A stretch of 64,000 nt of DNA from positions 310,001 to 374,000 of the forward strand of contig JAEUWP010000180.1 of NCBI GenBank assembly GCA_018524725.1, read 5' to 3'. This stretch comes from Podaxis mareebaensis (Eukaryota; Basidiomycota; Agaricomycetes; Agaricales; Agaricaceae). The first letter of the stretch is position 1. Every line of letters begins with the position of its first letter. This document shows, in pieces, positions 11,701 through 22,854 of the stretch. The notes beneath the pieces were generated by a model, which saw nothing but the letters and a program-made list of their open reading frames with translations, searched no databases and had not been told where the DNA came from. The position numbers and the translations under genes were made by a program.

Positions 11701-12968
11701 TCAATCGGCATTAACGGGGTTCCAGCTGCAGGGCTTGTTCTGTTCGAGTCCATCAAGCTTGGCAATATCCTCCTCGCTCAGCTCGAAGTCAAAGACTTTG
11801 GTGTTGGAGTGGATGCGCGAGGGGGTACCGCTCTTGGGGAGAGGGACATATCTACGATAAGGGTTCTGGGGTTAGCTTTCCAGCCCACACAATCAATGAG
11901 AACTCGAAACGCACCCCTTTTGCAAAGACCACCTGATGAGAACTTGTGCAGGCTCTTTGTTGTGCTGATGGCCAGGGTTACAGGTGCAAGAATTAGGGTT
12001 GGATTTTTATCGCACCTTTTTCGCAATCTCATCTATGGTGGCATCGGTTGCGCCACGGATGATGGGGCAGTACGCTTGCACGACGATACCATTTTCTTTG
12101 CAGTAGGCCGCGATTTCGCGTTGTTGGAGGTAAGGGTGGAGCTATGCGCCACCGCTTGGTCAAGCGAATCCTTTGAAACGAAGGACTTGGCTCACCTCAA
12201 TCTGGTTGACTACGGGCAGGGGGTACCCAGCTTGTTTGATCTCTTCTAAGTGTTTCACGCCGCTGCATGTCTGTCAGAAGTATGGATGGAACTTGAAGAA
12301 ACGATACTTGCTAGTTGGAAACACCGACAGACTTGATTTTTCCAGCTTTCTGAGCGTCAAGGAGAGCTTTGTACGACTCGAGGCGTTGATCCTTCGCGAG
12401 GGGGTCGTGGATGAGGAAGAGGTCGATGTAGTCTAATTGAGTTGACCATCAGCTGGTGTATAACCTCACTGAACTATACTGGGAAAACACACCGAGACCC
12501 CATTTCTGGAGCGACTCGTCGACCCCCTTAGTTACAGTGTCATATCCATGACCGCGGTGTTTCGAAGAGATTTTAGAGGCTAATTCACCATAAGTCAGAA
12601 TACGGATTATTTTATTCACATGATTGTCTCTTACTCGTGAAGATTTCTGCCCTCGGGATGCCAGATTCGCGGATTGCAGCGCCGCATTGGTCCTCGTTCT
12701 CATACATCTGTGCGCCATCGATTTGTCTGCAGACCTCTTCAAAATATTGTTTACCTTGACATTGTGAATGCGTACCTGTAACCGGCTTTTAGAGCCTCGG
12801 CGACGGCGGTTTTTGCATCTCCTTGACCTAAGGCACCGAAGCCAATGACGGGGAGCTTGACGCCTATTAAATGACATTCTTAGTTCACACTCCTGAGATG
12901 AACTGAGCTGAGTAGAAGGACACACCATCAGAAAGAGTGAGCGTCGATTGCAAGGTGAGCTTGGGCAT
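11701..12968 (-). CDS. Aldo-keto reductase (paralogue A)
   Basis: Cytosolic NAD(P)H-dependent carbonyl reductase of the AKR superfamily; substrate unknown. Nine exons: 12968-12926, 12863-12776, 12726-12635, 12579-12493, 12432-12312, 12262-12196, 12141-12016, 11964-11915, 11851-11701; 274 residues. The catalytic tetrad is visible: Asp47 (QIDGAQMY), Tyr52, Lys77 (TTSKIS) and His112 (LFLIHDP). Cofactor-site blocks VVNQIE, IVVQAYCPI, VLIRWSLQKG and PLPKSGTPSRI follow, and the protein ends SWNPVNAD. Intron 5 starts with GC (TA/GCAAGT), a GC-AG intron forced by the SN-Y-SG frame. Exon sizes 43, 88, 92, 87, 121, 67, 126, 50 and 151 nt nearly match those of the two paralogues at 22.9 and 24.6 kb. Confidence 0.92.
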
Positions 12969-14356
12969 TTCGTTCAGTTGCAAAAGATAGAGTTAAGACT
13001 TAGGGGCCGAGTTATGGGAGCTGTCAAAGGCTTCGTTGGCATGCTTATAATCTGTCGTGGTGTTTTTGTACCCGCTCGAGTCCATTTATTCGGAGAGCAT
13101 TCAAGGGACCAGAGTATCAGGTGGTGGGGCTATATTTAGACGGAGTCGTTGATTGACTTGCATGTCTGGTAGCCGCTGTCATACAGATTCGATAGCTTGT
13201 GTAGACGTCCTGGTAGTCCGAGAGGAAAGCAGGTTGTCAGTATCGAGTTCCTGCACGGTTAAGGGTCGTCAGCAGGACGTATCATATTCAGGGTTCACGC
13301 TGCAGTCCGCTATCGAAGAAGTCATTGTCCAGTCTGAGAGTGAAGGGGGCTCGAGGAGGGGGATGATGATTGAGGCTTTTCAGATGGGCCTGTCATTCGA
13401 AGCCAGTGGCGACATCGGCTGGTAAAAGTCAACGAAGGTAATTGGGCCGCGTAAAAATCTTGCCAGTCAAGCGGCCAGCGGAATATCTTTGTAGGAGCAG
13501 AATGACGAAAGTAACAAGCTATTGGCATGGTATCCCATAAGTACGTAGTTGGTCACGCGCGCCCATGCATATGGTGGTACTACTGACTGAAGTCTTCCTG
13601 TCTTGGCCGTAAACGGCGTCCTAAGGAGAGGAGTGGGTGCTTTTTTCGGACTTGACATGTTAACTTTCTGGTACGGGCATCGCTGGAGAACGCTCCAACA
13701 TCGCGCCAGAGTAACACAGATTTAAACGGTCTCTCGCTTTAGCACGGTCATTAATGCTCCTGAGCGTCAGACTGTAGTTACTCTGGAATTTCTCGAAATC
13801 CATGCCGTGTCCTATCTTGGTCGGATCCGGTCGTTACGATCCAAGACACACGAAACAGTGAATGTTTCCCCGTAATAATGTTGCATGGGCCGGGGTGGGT
13901 TTGAGACAGAGCGCATGTAGTCAGTTGAACAAGAAGGCGGGATTCAGAAGGGCGCTGGCCGCTCGGGTAGCGGAGGCATCGGTCTCCGTCCGGTCTCGGA
14001 CCCCCGACGAGTTTCCAGAACAAGAATAATCTAATCACGTTCACGGTAATTGAATTCACCTCTTGCATTAGTACACCCGCCTTCGCCTTATCGTCAGCCT
14101 AGGCCGACCGAACTCTCGTATTATCCTCTATCGACATCATTTTGTTATCTTCCTGCTGCGCGGGTGCAACACAGGCACACACAAACCCGTTTTCCTGGTT
14201 TGCAACGACTGGTCCAAGTAGCCAGCCTTTGTGACGGACAGGCTCAACAACTACCAAATTCACTGGACTAAACTATCGACCACGACTGCGACGGCGTATT
14301 CAGACAGCCCTATCCCAAACTGGACTCTTTTTGCAATCTCTTAATTTATTCCCATA
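12969..14356. other. Intergenic, divergent promoters of AKR paralogue A and the RING/TRAF gene
   Basis: About 1.4 kb with only short open frames and no recognisable coding exon. It lies between two divergently transcribed genes, so it probably holds both promoters. The last 150 bp before 14357 are rich in CGAC and CTC runs, as expected of a fungal 5' leader. Confidence 0.4.
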
Positions 14357-16637
14357 ATGTCGCTCTACACGTATGTTGACACTCCGAACTCCAACCTCGT
14401 AAGTATCTCGCTCTCTGTTCGCCGATTGCTTGTGGTCAGATGTCTGATTGTCTCTTGTTACGTCTGCTATCTGTTATTACCGTTCCGGCTACTACACCAT
14501 TGATGCTTGCATTCCCAACAATCCGGCGTGGTCTATAGGTCTGCTGTATCTGTCGGTGAGTCCACGACCCTCCCTGCGACTCGCGCACCTCTCTATCTCC
14601 ACATGGCTCCAACAACCACCACGACCCGTTTACCCGCCTCCTCTTCACCACTCCTCACTCCATTGACCCGCCTCCATCCGATCATCCATCCGTTTCCGTT
14701 CCCTTAATTCATTCCGAGCTAAGCTGCAGCTATCTGGAAACACGCTGACTGGATATATCGGAATGCAGAACTCCATTTACAGAGCCGACAACTACGCTCA
14801 CTTGCGCACATACGTTTTGCCGAGAGTGTATTCTACGCGCGTTGTCTCATGCTCCTTTATGTCCTGTCGATCGGTCGCCATTATCCGAGGCGGATTTGGG
14901 ACCTGCGGATCCGATTGTGCGAAGTGTGAGTGGTTTACTTCTCGCTTTGATGGCTGAGCTGTTTTGGTGTTTGCTGGGGTTGGGCTTTCCTTGAGCTTTG
15001 CTTGGTTTAATTTCCAAGCAGCCAGCAGTTGCGTTTGTACCATTATTGTGGATTGTACTGATTGACTATGGCTTACAGCTCGTAGAAGAACTCGAAGTGG
15101 AATGCGTGCATCAAGCTTCTGGTTGCAAGCATACTTGCCAAAGGCAGTCGTTGCCTGCACATCTCAGAGATGATTGTATGTATAGTCAGGTGGAATGCGG
15201 AGAGGCTGGGTGCGGGATGATTGTTGTGAGGCTGGAACTTGAGAAGCACCGGCAGGAGAAGCATGGAGTTCTTGAAGGCAAGAGAGCGGAGGAAACCAGA
15301 CCTGCTGAGGATTCACTAACAAAGCTTGTATGTGCTGCATTCTTGTTTAACGTTATCTCCGCGTTAACTGATATCTTTCATTCGTTTAGGATGGGTCTAC
15401 GGCAAAGTCAAACAATACGGAACGCCTGTCGAGTTCCGTGCAGGTTGACAAGCAACAGCAAAAGACTATAGAGTTGCTAACGGAACAGAACATGCTGCTG
15501 CGGCATAGAGTGGAGGCATTAGAAGGTGCTATGCAAGTGATGAAGAAGGAAATGAGTGTTGTGAGGAGTGCACTAGGCCCATGGTTCCGGATGCCCAGTA
15601 CCGCAGGAGCGTCAGCGCATTCACAAACTCCATCACAGCGACCTCGTGCTCCGCAACGAATAGAAGAGGATATACCACTATCTCCAATAGGAGGAATGCT
15701 GGACGCGGGGAATGGTAATGGAAGATCTCATGACAGTGGTAATGAAAGCAACGGTGCTGCGACGGTTGCATCGTCGGCGTCTTCCTCTTTGGCTCCGAGC
15801 GCCCCTGGTACGACTACTGCTACCGTTGCATCAGCGTCAACGAGCTTGTATCAGCAGGGGGCGCCAAGGGCGTCACAGCCAGCACATATGGGGCAGAGCC
15901 AAGGGCATAGGCCATCATTGTCCTTACCTGGAGACGTTATTGGGAATAGTGGTGATGGAAGGGTCGATCCTTTAGCAGGATATTTCCCAACTCTCGGGGA
16001 GTTTGGGATGTTTGGGAATGCGGGCCTAGGCGGTCCGATGCCACAGCAACAGATACAGTTTGGGCCGCATGGGGCGTTTATGCAGCAACAACAGCAACCG
16101 ATGGGTTCCATAGGAGGAATCGGTGCTGGTGTTGGGATGGGAGCGGGTGTGCCCGGTGGTTTACAGATTAATCCGCAGGCAGTGACTCGTGTGGCACCGT
16201 TGGATCTAGGGACGAATTTGGTTGGGACATTGGAAGGGTTGAGGGAAAGTGTGGTTGGAGTTGCTGCGGGTATTGACTCACTCGGAAGGAGAAGCGAAAT
16301 CGCGTTGGCTAATGAAACCTTGAGGTTGGGTGAGGAGGTTATTTCGTTGCGGGCGGCTGTGCATGGGTTAAGGATGCAGGTGAGGCCGAGGGGTGAATAA
16401 TTTTGGATATGAATGTGACTCTGATTTCCTTGTTTGTGTTTTGGCTTGCAGATACATGCGATGATGATGGAGAGAAATGCTCAGATCACCGGAAGGGAGG
16501 AAGGTGTGGGTGCAGGAAGCTCATGGATGAGCGCGAGTGGGTTGGGATTCAATCTTGGAGCAGGAAACGTGAACTCTCCACCAGCGCCACCGCGGATGTA
16601 TTCTTATGGAGGACCACCTAATATCACGAAACTGTAA
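14357..16637 (+). CDS. RING finger and TRAF-type zinc finger protein
   Basis: Probable E3 ubiquitin ligase; substrate unknown. Exons 14357-14398, 14539-14555 (17 nt), 14769-14925, 15079-15327, 15390-16379 and 16452-16637 give 546 residues. The spliced N-terminus forms a RING: VCCICRTPF, then TLTCAHTFCREC, then CPVDR. Only splicing of the 17-nt micro-exon supplies the first cysteines. Next comes a TRAF-like finger (ECVHQASGCKHTC, HLRDDC, VECGEAGCG, EKHRQEKHG). After it are a coiled coil (about residues 180-225, KTIELLTEQNMLLRHRVEALE), a long low-complexity Ser/Ala/Gly/Gln region, and a final helical segment around EIALANETLRLGEEV. It converges on the BAG gene with 149 bp between stops. Confidence 0.88.
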
Positions 16638-16786
16638 ATTAAAAAGGTAAATTATATTGTAACGCTTCGGAGCAGCGGAAGGGCGAGAATCAGCGTGTAT
16701 TGGTAGACGGTAGGGAGTACAGGTTCTTGCAGCGACTGTAGAGATACATTGTAATGTAGTGGATGCTAGAAGTCGTAGTTTCCGGG

Positions 16787-17457
16787 TCATTGAGGTGGGG
16801 TTGAGTTGGAAAATGCAGCCCAAGCGGCGTCGAGGTTGTCGAGGAGCTCCTGGACCTCCTTGACGGCAGCCTTGCGTTCTGCGCGGGCGGTAAGCCAATC
16901 ACGGTCAGGATCGATGGCGTCGAGGCGGAGGAGGGACTGGAGAAGGAGTTCGCCAAGGCGGGTGTGTTCATGCAGGGAGGGTGGCGAGTCGGCGGGAGGA
17001 TCAAGGGCGGAAAGGAAGGCACGGACGTCGGGAGTGAGCTGGGAGCGAACGGAAGAGAGCTCTGCTTGGATGAGGGCGATGGTGGCTTGCTCGGAGGTGC
17101 TGGAGGACTCTGCCAAGGGAGGGACGGCGGACGGCGGGGTATCCTGGCCGATAAGGACAATAGTGGAATTGGGTTTGAGGCTGTAGGCGGAGACTTGGCG
17201 GGAGGTAAGCGGACGGTGCCGGGGCGTGCGGGGCAGACTTACGGGGAGCAGAGTCGTCCTTCATGACGGCGCCTGCATGGATGAGTTTGAAAGCATTGCG
17301 GGGGAGATGAGTGAGATCTGCGAGGCGGTCACGGATGGATCTGAGGGAGGCAGCTGGGCCGGGGAAGTCGATTTTGATTCTGAAAGGAGGAGGAGTGAGC
17401 GTGGCGGGGCAGGGGTGGACTGTGTGCCTGCCTTTCTCTCTGCCATTTGACCAGCAT
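16787..17457 (-). CDS. Ubiquitin-like plus BAG domain cochaperone
   Basis: Likely Hsp70 nucleotide-exchange factor of the BAG1/Snl1 kind. Exons 17457-17432, 17379-17243 and 17193-16787 give 189 residues. The N-terminal UBL (about 1-80) reads KIDFPG, LRSIRDRLADLT, FKLIHAGAVMKDD, SAYSLKPNSTIVLIGQ. The C-terminal helical BAG domain (about 105-185) holds LGELLLQSLLRLDAI, ERKAAVKEVQELLDNLDAAW. Intron 1 is 52 nt and appears to use a GC donor (AAAG/GCAGGC). This is inferred because it joins MLVKWQRER to IKIDFPG, a normal start for this UBL family. There is no membrane segment, so it should be cytosolic. It is divergent from the PBS2-type kinase across 111 bp. Confidence 0.82.
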
Positions 17458-17568
17458 GGTGGGTTGTGTATGTATCCGGGTCACAGATCGGATCGATGGT
17501 GTATATCATCCATGACGCATGACGTGAATTCACATCTCTCTCTTCCTCTCCCCCACCTTCCTTCCTCT
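17458..17568. promoter_or_regulatory. 111-bp shared divergent promoter of BAG cochaperone and PBS2-type kinase
   Basis: The start codons of the two divergent genes are 111 bp apart, so both promoters and 5' leaders must overlap here. The side next to the kinase is a pyrimidine tract (17530-17568). A TGACGT core at 17520-17525 (TGACGTGA) resembles the ATF/CREB site TGACGTCA, the class of site bound by Sko1/Atf1, which act downstream of the HOG/Sty1 MAP kinase. No TATA box is evident. Confidence 0.6.
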
Positions 17569-19555
17569 ATGGCTGAACCTCACCACAGGCACTCTGACGA
17601 TGCTCATGCCCCCGTCCCTCCCTCCCTCCAGGCTAAGATGGCCGCTGTACGTCTCTCCTTCCATCCCTCTTTTTCCCCCCTCCAGAGCCCCCTCTTCGCC
17701 TTAGCTCACTCTACTTTTTTTTTTCCCCTAGATTGCCCAACGCGCGAGCGCGCTAAACAACAAGAAGAATGAGCTCGAGGCTCTTCAGCGTGCAGTCGCC
17801 GCATCTCGCACAATCGCAAGCAGTGGCCCTCCTGTCCCTGTTCAATATCCTGTCCCCGTCCCCGCCCCTCAGCATGGTCTCGCCCAAGGGCATACATACC
17901 CCATCCCCAACATTTATGCTGTCACTGCATCGGGACGTGGCAGGCCGCCTATGGGTGGCATGGGCGGCCGTCGCCCAAAGCCAAATTTCAACCTCCAGGA
18001 CATCGCCACCGCTCCTCCTGCCAGTGATACCGCCGCTAACCCCAACAACACCAACACCACCCCCACCGATGAAAACTCCGACAATCCCAGTCCCGCTAGC
18101 AGTACCTCCCAGACCCAGAACCCCCCTTTCATCAACAAAGCTCGCTTGGGCGCTGGACGCCCACTGGCCAATGATTCCCCCCACACTGGCCCATCACAGC
18201 CTCAGAGGAGACCCCTCGATTTGGGCTCGCCCTTTGCGAATTTCTCAAGGATCGTGTATGTGCCTTGTTCTTCTCGTATCTTTTGACTTGCCCCTGTCCT
18301 TGTGCTTATCTGTGCTGTCAGCGATCCGTCCGGAACCCTCAACTTCAACGGCAAGGCCATCCTTCATGCCGAGGGCGTCAATTTTCCGAGCGGTGCCAAG
18401 TTTTCTATTAGCATGGACCAGCTCAAGCTTGACGAGGAGCTCGGAAGGGGCAACTATGGCACGGTAAAGAAGGTGCTGCATGTTCCAACCAACGTTTTCA
18501 TGGCCATGAAGGTTCGTCCGTCCTCCCTTTTGCCCCTTCATGTTCCGCATGTTCAACTTGGAGTACCTCCTTAGGAAATACGTCTTGAGCTTGAACAAGC
18601 CAAGCTCAATGGAATCATGATGGAACTCGAAGTTCTCCACCGCGCCGTTGCCCCGGAAATCGTCGAGTTTTATGGTGCTTTCTTTATAGAGTCCTGCGTC
18701 TATTATTGCATGGAGTATATGGATGCTGGAAGTCTTGATAAGCTGCAGGGTGTCGGCGTCCCTGAAGGAGTCCTTGGTCGTGTTGCCCTTAGCATGGTCA
18801 AGGGCCTCAAGTTCCTCAAGGATGAGTTGAATATCATCCACCGAGGTTCGTCTTCCGCTCGCCTCCGTCGGCTGTCTCGTTTTTGAGCTCCCTATTGCCC
18901 AGATGTCAAACCAACGAACGTTCTTGTTAACCGTCGCGGCGAGGTCAAGCTCTGTGATTTCGGTATCTCCGGTCAGCTCGAGAAGTCGCTCGCGAAGACC
19001 AATATCGGCTGCCAGTCGTACATGGCGGTACGTTTCTCCGGCTTCTCTTCTCAGGACCTCCGTCATTGATTGGATATCATAGCCCGAAAGAATTCAGGGT
19101 GAATCCCAAAATAATCTAGGGACGTATACTGTCGCGTCTGATGTCTGGTCCCTCGGTTTGTCCATGATTGAGATTGGAATGGGTCGATATCCATATCCTC
19201 CGGAGACATACTCGAACGTCTTTGCGCAACTGACAGCCATTGTGCATGGTGATCCTCCTGAACTGCCTGAAGACAAATATAGCCCAGTGGCTCGGGAGTT
19301 TGTAGCGAGTTGCCTGGTGAAACGTCCTGAAGGTAGATCTACTTATAAACAGTTATTGGTAAGTGATAATATCCTCTACTTGCCTTGATGCATCGTGGTA
19401 AACACCATTTGTCACAGGAACATCCATTTTTATCGGAGGAGAATCTTCGAGACGTCGACATGGTCAGCTGGGTCGAGAAGGCCTTGGTTTACAAGCAACA
19501 GCAACTGGAAGAACAACGTGCGAAGATGCTCGCACAGATGCACTCGTCCGTCTAA
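17569..19555 (+). CDS. PBS2: MAP kinase kinase, Pbs2/Wis1 type
   Basis: Dual-specificity kinase of the osmotic/stress (HOG) cascade; phosphorylates the Hog1/Sty1 MAP kinase. Exons 17569-17646, 17732-18255, 18322-18511, 18575-18845, 18903-19027, 19083-19358 and 19418-19555 give 533 residues. A Pro/Asn/Ser-rich leader of about 235 residues precedes the kinase domain. Visible motifs: glycine loop GRGNYG (242-247), catalytic Lys264 (FMAMK), HRDVKPTN, CDFGIS, activation loop [16 protein letters not shown] with the Ser-x3-Thr phosphosites, and [38 protein letters not shown] is the Pbs2-class loop rather than the Mkk or Ste7 class. The leader is shorter than in yeast Pbs2, and I saw no Sho1-type KPLPPLP motif. 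Confidence 0.92.
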
Positions 19556-22500
19556 ACGCGCTGTTTTTTGTCCCTCCTCCATCTTGAACCACGAAGGAGG
19601 ACTGGGCTAGAGGGTATATGACATGTTTCGGCGAAATATCTTTTTCTTCATCGTCTTTCCCCCATTGTTTTCCTCTCCGCGATTATTTTGAACCACCACC
19701 CTCTTCCCTTTGTGTGCGTGTATAATTGGTTTGAATGCCATGCTCTGGAATCCACCATGCCCTTTGTGTTCGTTATATTACGGTGTGGTTGGATAGGGCT
19801 ACGGTATTCCTCTCGTATTTTGGAATGGTCCTCTCCTCGTTTTTGTCTTGTGGTTATTTCTTTTGCTGTTGTGTTGTGTTGTATTGGAGGTGGTTATATG
19901 GCGGTGGGTGAGAGGCGGGTGTTTGGCATTATGACTTGTCCGATGGGATTGGGTCATACATGTTGGCATCCAGTAGACACCAATGGATGCAGAGCAAGCC
20001 CGAGTTCAGGTGGATGGGTACTCCTTTGTGGTGCCTTCGGGCAATTGGTCGACGCAAGTGAGCGGTGCAATGTTCAACAGTTCGTATGTCGAGGATGTCT
20101 GTGGGTGGATGAACTGGTAAGAGACTTGTTCCCTTTCGAATGCAGAAGATATTTATGATAGTGATTCGATACTCACAGGTCAACACTGCTACTCTCGCGG
20201 GTGCTTTTCTCCTTCGGGGCCCTTGTAATAGGACGTGGTGTGCTTTGGCACTCCGTGCATGCACCGGTCAATGGGCTGGAGGTCTATCGTGTGTCTGGGA
20301 TTTCTGGAGTTTGTGTATGCTGTTCGAGTGCTGCACACTCAAGCCGGGGCCGCGCTTGGATCGCAACGCCCAGAAGACACGGCGCGGAATAATAATCGGA
20401 GATGTCGAGTCGGGATGTCGCGCCAATGTCTGGCCCCTTGGTCCGCAACTTTCAAGCAAATGTCCTGGTGGTTATAGACATGGCATGCACGAGCACACGC
20501 TATTCGCGGGCCGTAGCCCAGCCTTTGAACGTGGAAGGGATTGAATGGGAGCGCCCGTGACGCTGTCCAAGCGCCCGTGCACCAGACATAAATGTTCATG
20601 TGTCGGTGCATTGATGGCCGCTACGCTCCTCTTCTTAGAGGCTGTTATGATATGGGTGTCATACCCGACGTCTTCGAAAGGTCGTTGGAGATTAAAATTC
20701 CTGTGGTGGACCATCGACGCCGGGGAACCCCCGGCGACTATTTCTTGGCCTCGAGGATGAACATGAAATTTTGACCACCAAATTTCGTGGCCGCTCTGTG
20801 CATTGGGCATTCCTCAGACACGTCGAGCATCTGCCTCGCCACTCGTTCCACCATGGTATCTCCTTTCGTTGTTTCTTACACCTTGATCCGCGGAAACCAC
20901 GCCATTTCAAGCACGGTTCGGAACATTATCCCATCGCCGCCTTGGGTTACGGTTAGGTGCTACACATTGGGGCTCGACTTATCCTGAAATGAAGAGATCC
21001 TGCTACGCGCAACAATGGCGTTCTCTTCGTTTTCAGTAAGCCTTCATGCACCGACACATGTCCTGTTTCCCATCCCCGTTAATGCTACCGCCGATTCGCC
21101 GACGCGCCGAGCACCCTCGTAACTAGCTTACTAGTTGATTGCAGGGCGGTGTGTTCGGTCCATGCTTCCAGGCGAGTGGAAGCGAATGATGTTCGCGCGC
21201 AGACCGTGTGGCTGTTTGGTGCTAGAACTTTGTCGGCCCTATTTTCAATGCCTTTATTGAGTCGGGGAATAGTTTCGGGGACCTGACCTGCACTTGCTGC
21301 GTAAGTTTCGTCAAATGAATGTGTCAGAAGGGTGGCGTGGAGAACGGTGAGGATGTGGGTCGGTCCACCGACGATTTTCCTCATGCTGGGTGTTGTTCCC
21401 ATGGAGAAGACCTCCGAGCAGTTTGAATGGTTGTGTTCGAGGCGCTGTTGAGCACCTATGCGTGCGCATAGCTAGACGTTCTCCCCTCGATTGTCCTTCC
21501 TCTTTTTTGGCCTTTGACGCCCAGCCTACGAGACGAGGTTCTATCAACGAACCGGCTCCAATAACCGACAGACGGAAGCACGATGTCATCACCCCCGTTC
21601 CTGGCATGAAGACGCCCCATCACCAAAAGAACCAGGATCAAACATGTGTGGAAGCCGTTGATCCTATATCTCATACATAAACTCTCCTTTTACGGTTTGG
21701 CGCTCTTCTGTTATTGGGTTGAAACGGTCATGGAAATTCTGTGAAGGTCAGGGATGAAGCGTACGCCAGTTGTGTGTGGCGAAATGTGGAATCGACTGGT
21801 GATTGGACTGGTATGCAATTTGGGGGATTTTTTTCGAACCCAGCTTAGGGGGGAAGGCATAAAAGCCCTTGGTTTTCTTCTGGCTACTTTACGGGCTTCC
21901 TTACCGACCATAGGAATCTTGCGCTTCTCTGCGCTGCCTGACTTTGCTTGCCGCACTCTCTCGTCGCGACTCTTCGTCACTCTCCTCGCAAACACACGCG
22001 TAATGGCCGGAAAACCGCCACAGGCGCCCGTCCAACGACCCCCCTCACAACCTCTGATGATCAAAGTGACCATTGTGGTTGAGGTACACTACGATCGGGA
22101 CAGCGGTGAAGGAACCGGAAGATGACGTCTACTATTGGCATTGTACCATCCTCCTCGCCCACATCTTCATATGGGAGAATGACACCGTTCATACCCCCAC
22201 TTCACTGCACGATCCCTAATTTCATCCCTATTGTCCTCCGATAAAACAAAAAACACGATTATCGTCACCGCCGTTTCCCTGCCACCAGTTCATGTTACCA
22301 GCTCGCGAACGGGCTGTGGCACGCCGACAAATACCACGCCTCGGGGAATCATCCCAAAATCACCCCTTATCTTTGTCCCGTCTGTCATGCTGTCGTCTTC
22401 GCTTCTTCTGGTCTTTTCTTTTCCTTGCGTCCCTCCTGCCTTTATCTTTTTCGATTCTTACCAGGGGCACATGTTGAATTTGTATCGCCGTCGCACTTTA

Positions 22501-22854
22501 ATATTCCCCGAGCGGTATAATCCTTTCTTAGCTACCTTCCCTCCTTTTGTTACTTGTTTTACGCACTGTTTCTCTTGCATCCGTTATTCTCAAGCACTGC
22601 CCGTTTTTACTGTTCCTTTCGCACATTGGCTCTCCATAGATAGCAAGCCCCCTATCCAACATTTCCTTGTTAGCGCCTAGTTCTCATCTGTCCGTCGTCT
22701 ACGAATACAGTATTGATTCTGTTGTGGAATTTTGAAAATGACAATTGAGGATTTGTGTGATGGACATGGGAGGATGACTGATACCGTTGCTTGATTTGTA
22801 TTCCATATACCGTGATCCACTGAGTCTTCTGTCCCTGACCTTAACGTTTAAACC
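19556..22854. other. Gene-poor 3.3-kb region
   Basis: No gene could be supported. Open frames up to 156 residues exist on both strands, but they overlap, use biased pyrimidine runs and carry no motif I recognise. The first 150-300 bp is probably the PBS2 3' UTR and the last few hundred the promoter of AKR paralogue B. The segment 22200-22680 is strikingly T/C-rich, which creates a 149-codon open frame without protein-like content. Confidence 0.4.

Noticed and set aside
21754..22125. 123-codon plus-strand open frame containing MAGKPPQAPVQRPPSQP
   Set aside because: Overlaps an equally long antisense frame and matches no family. A small exon here remains possible but cannot be supported.
22231..22680. 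149-codon plus-strand open frame
   Set aside because: Composition is dominated by Phe, Ser, Pro and Leu from a T/C-rich tract, with no helix pattern, motif or plausible splice extension.
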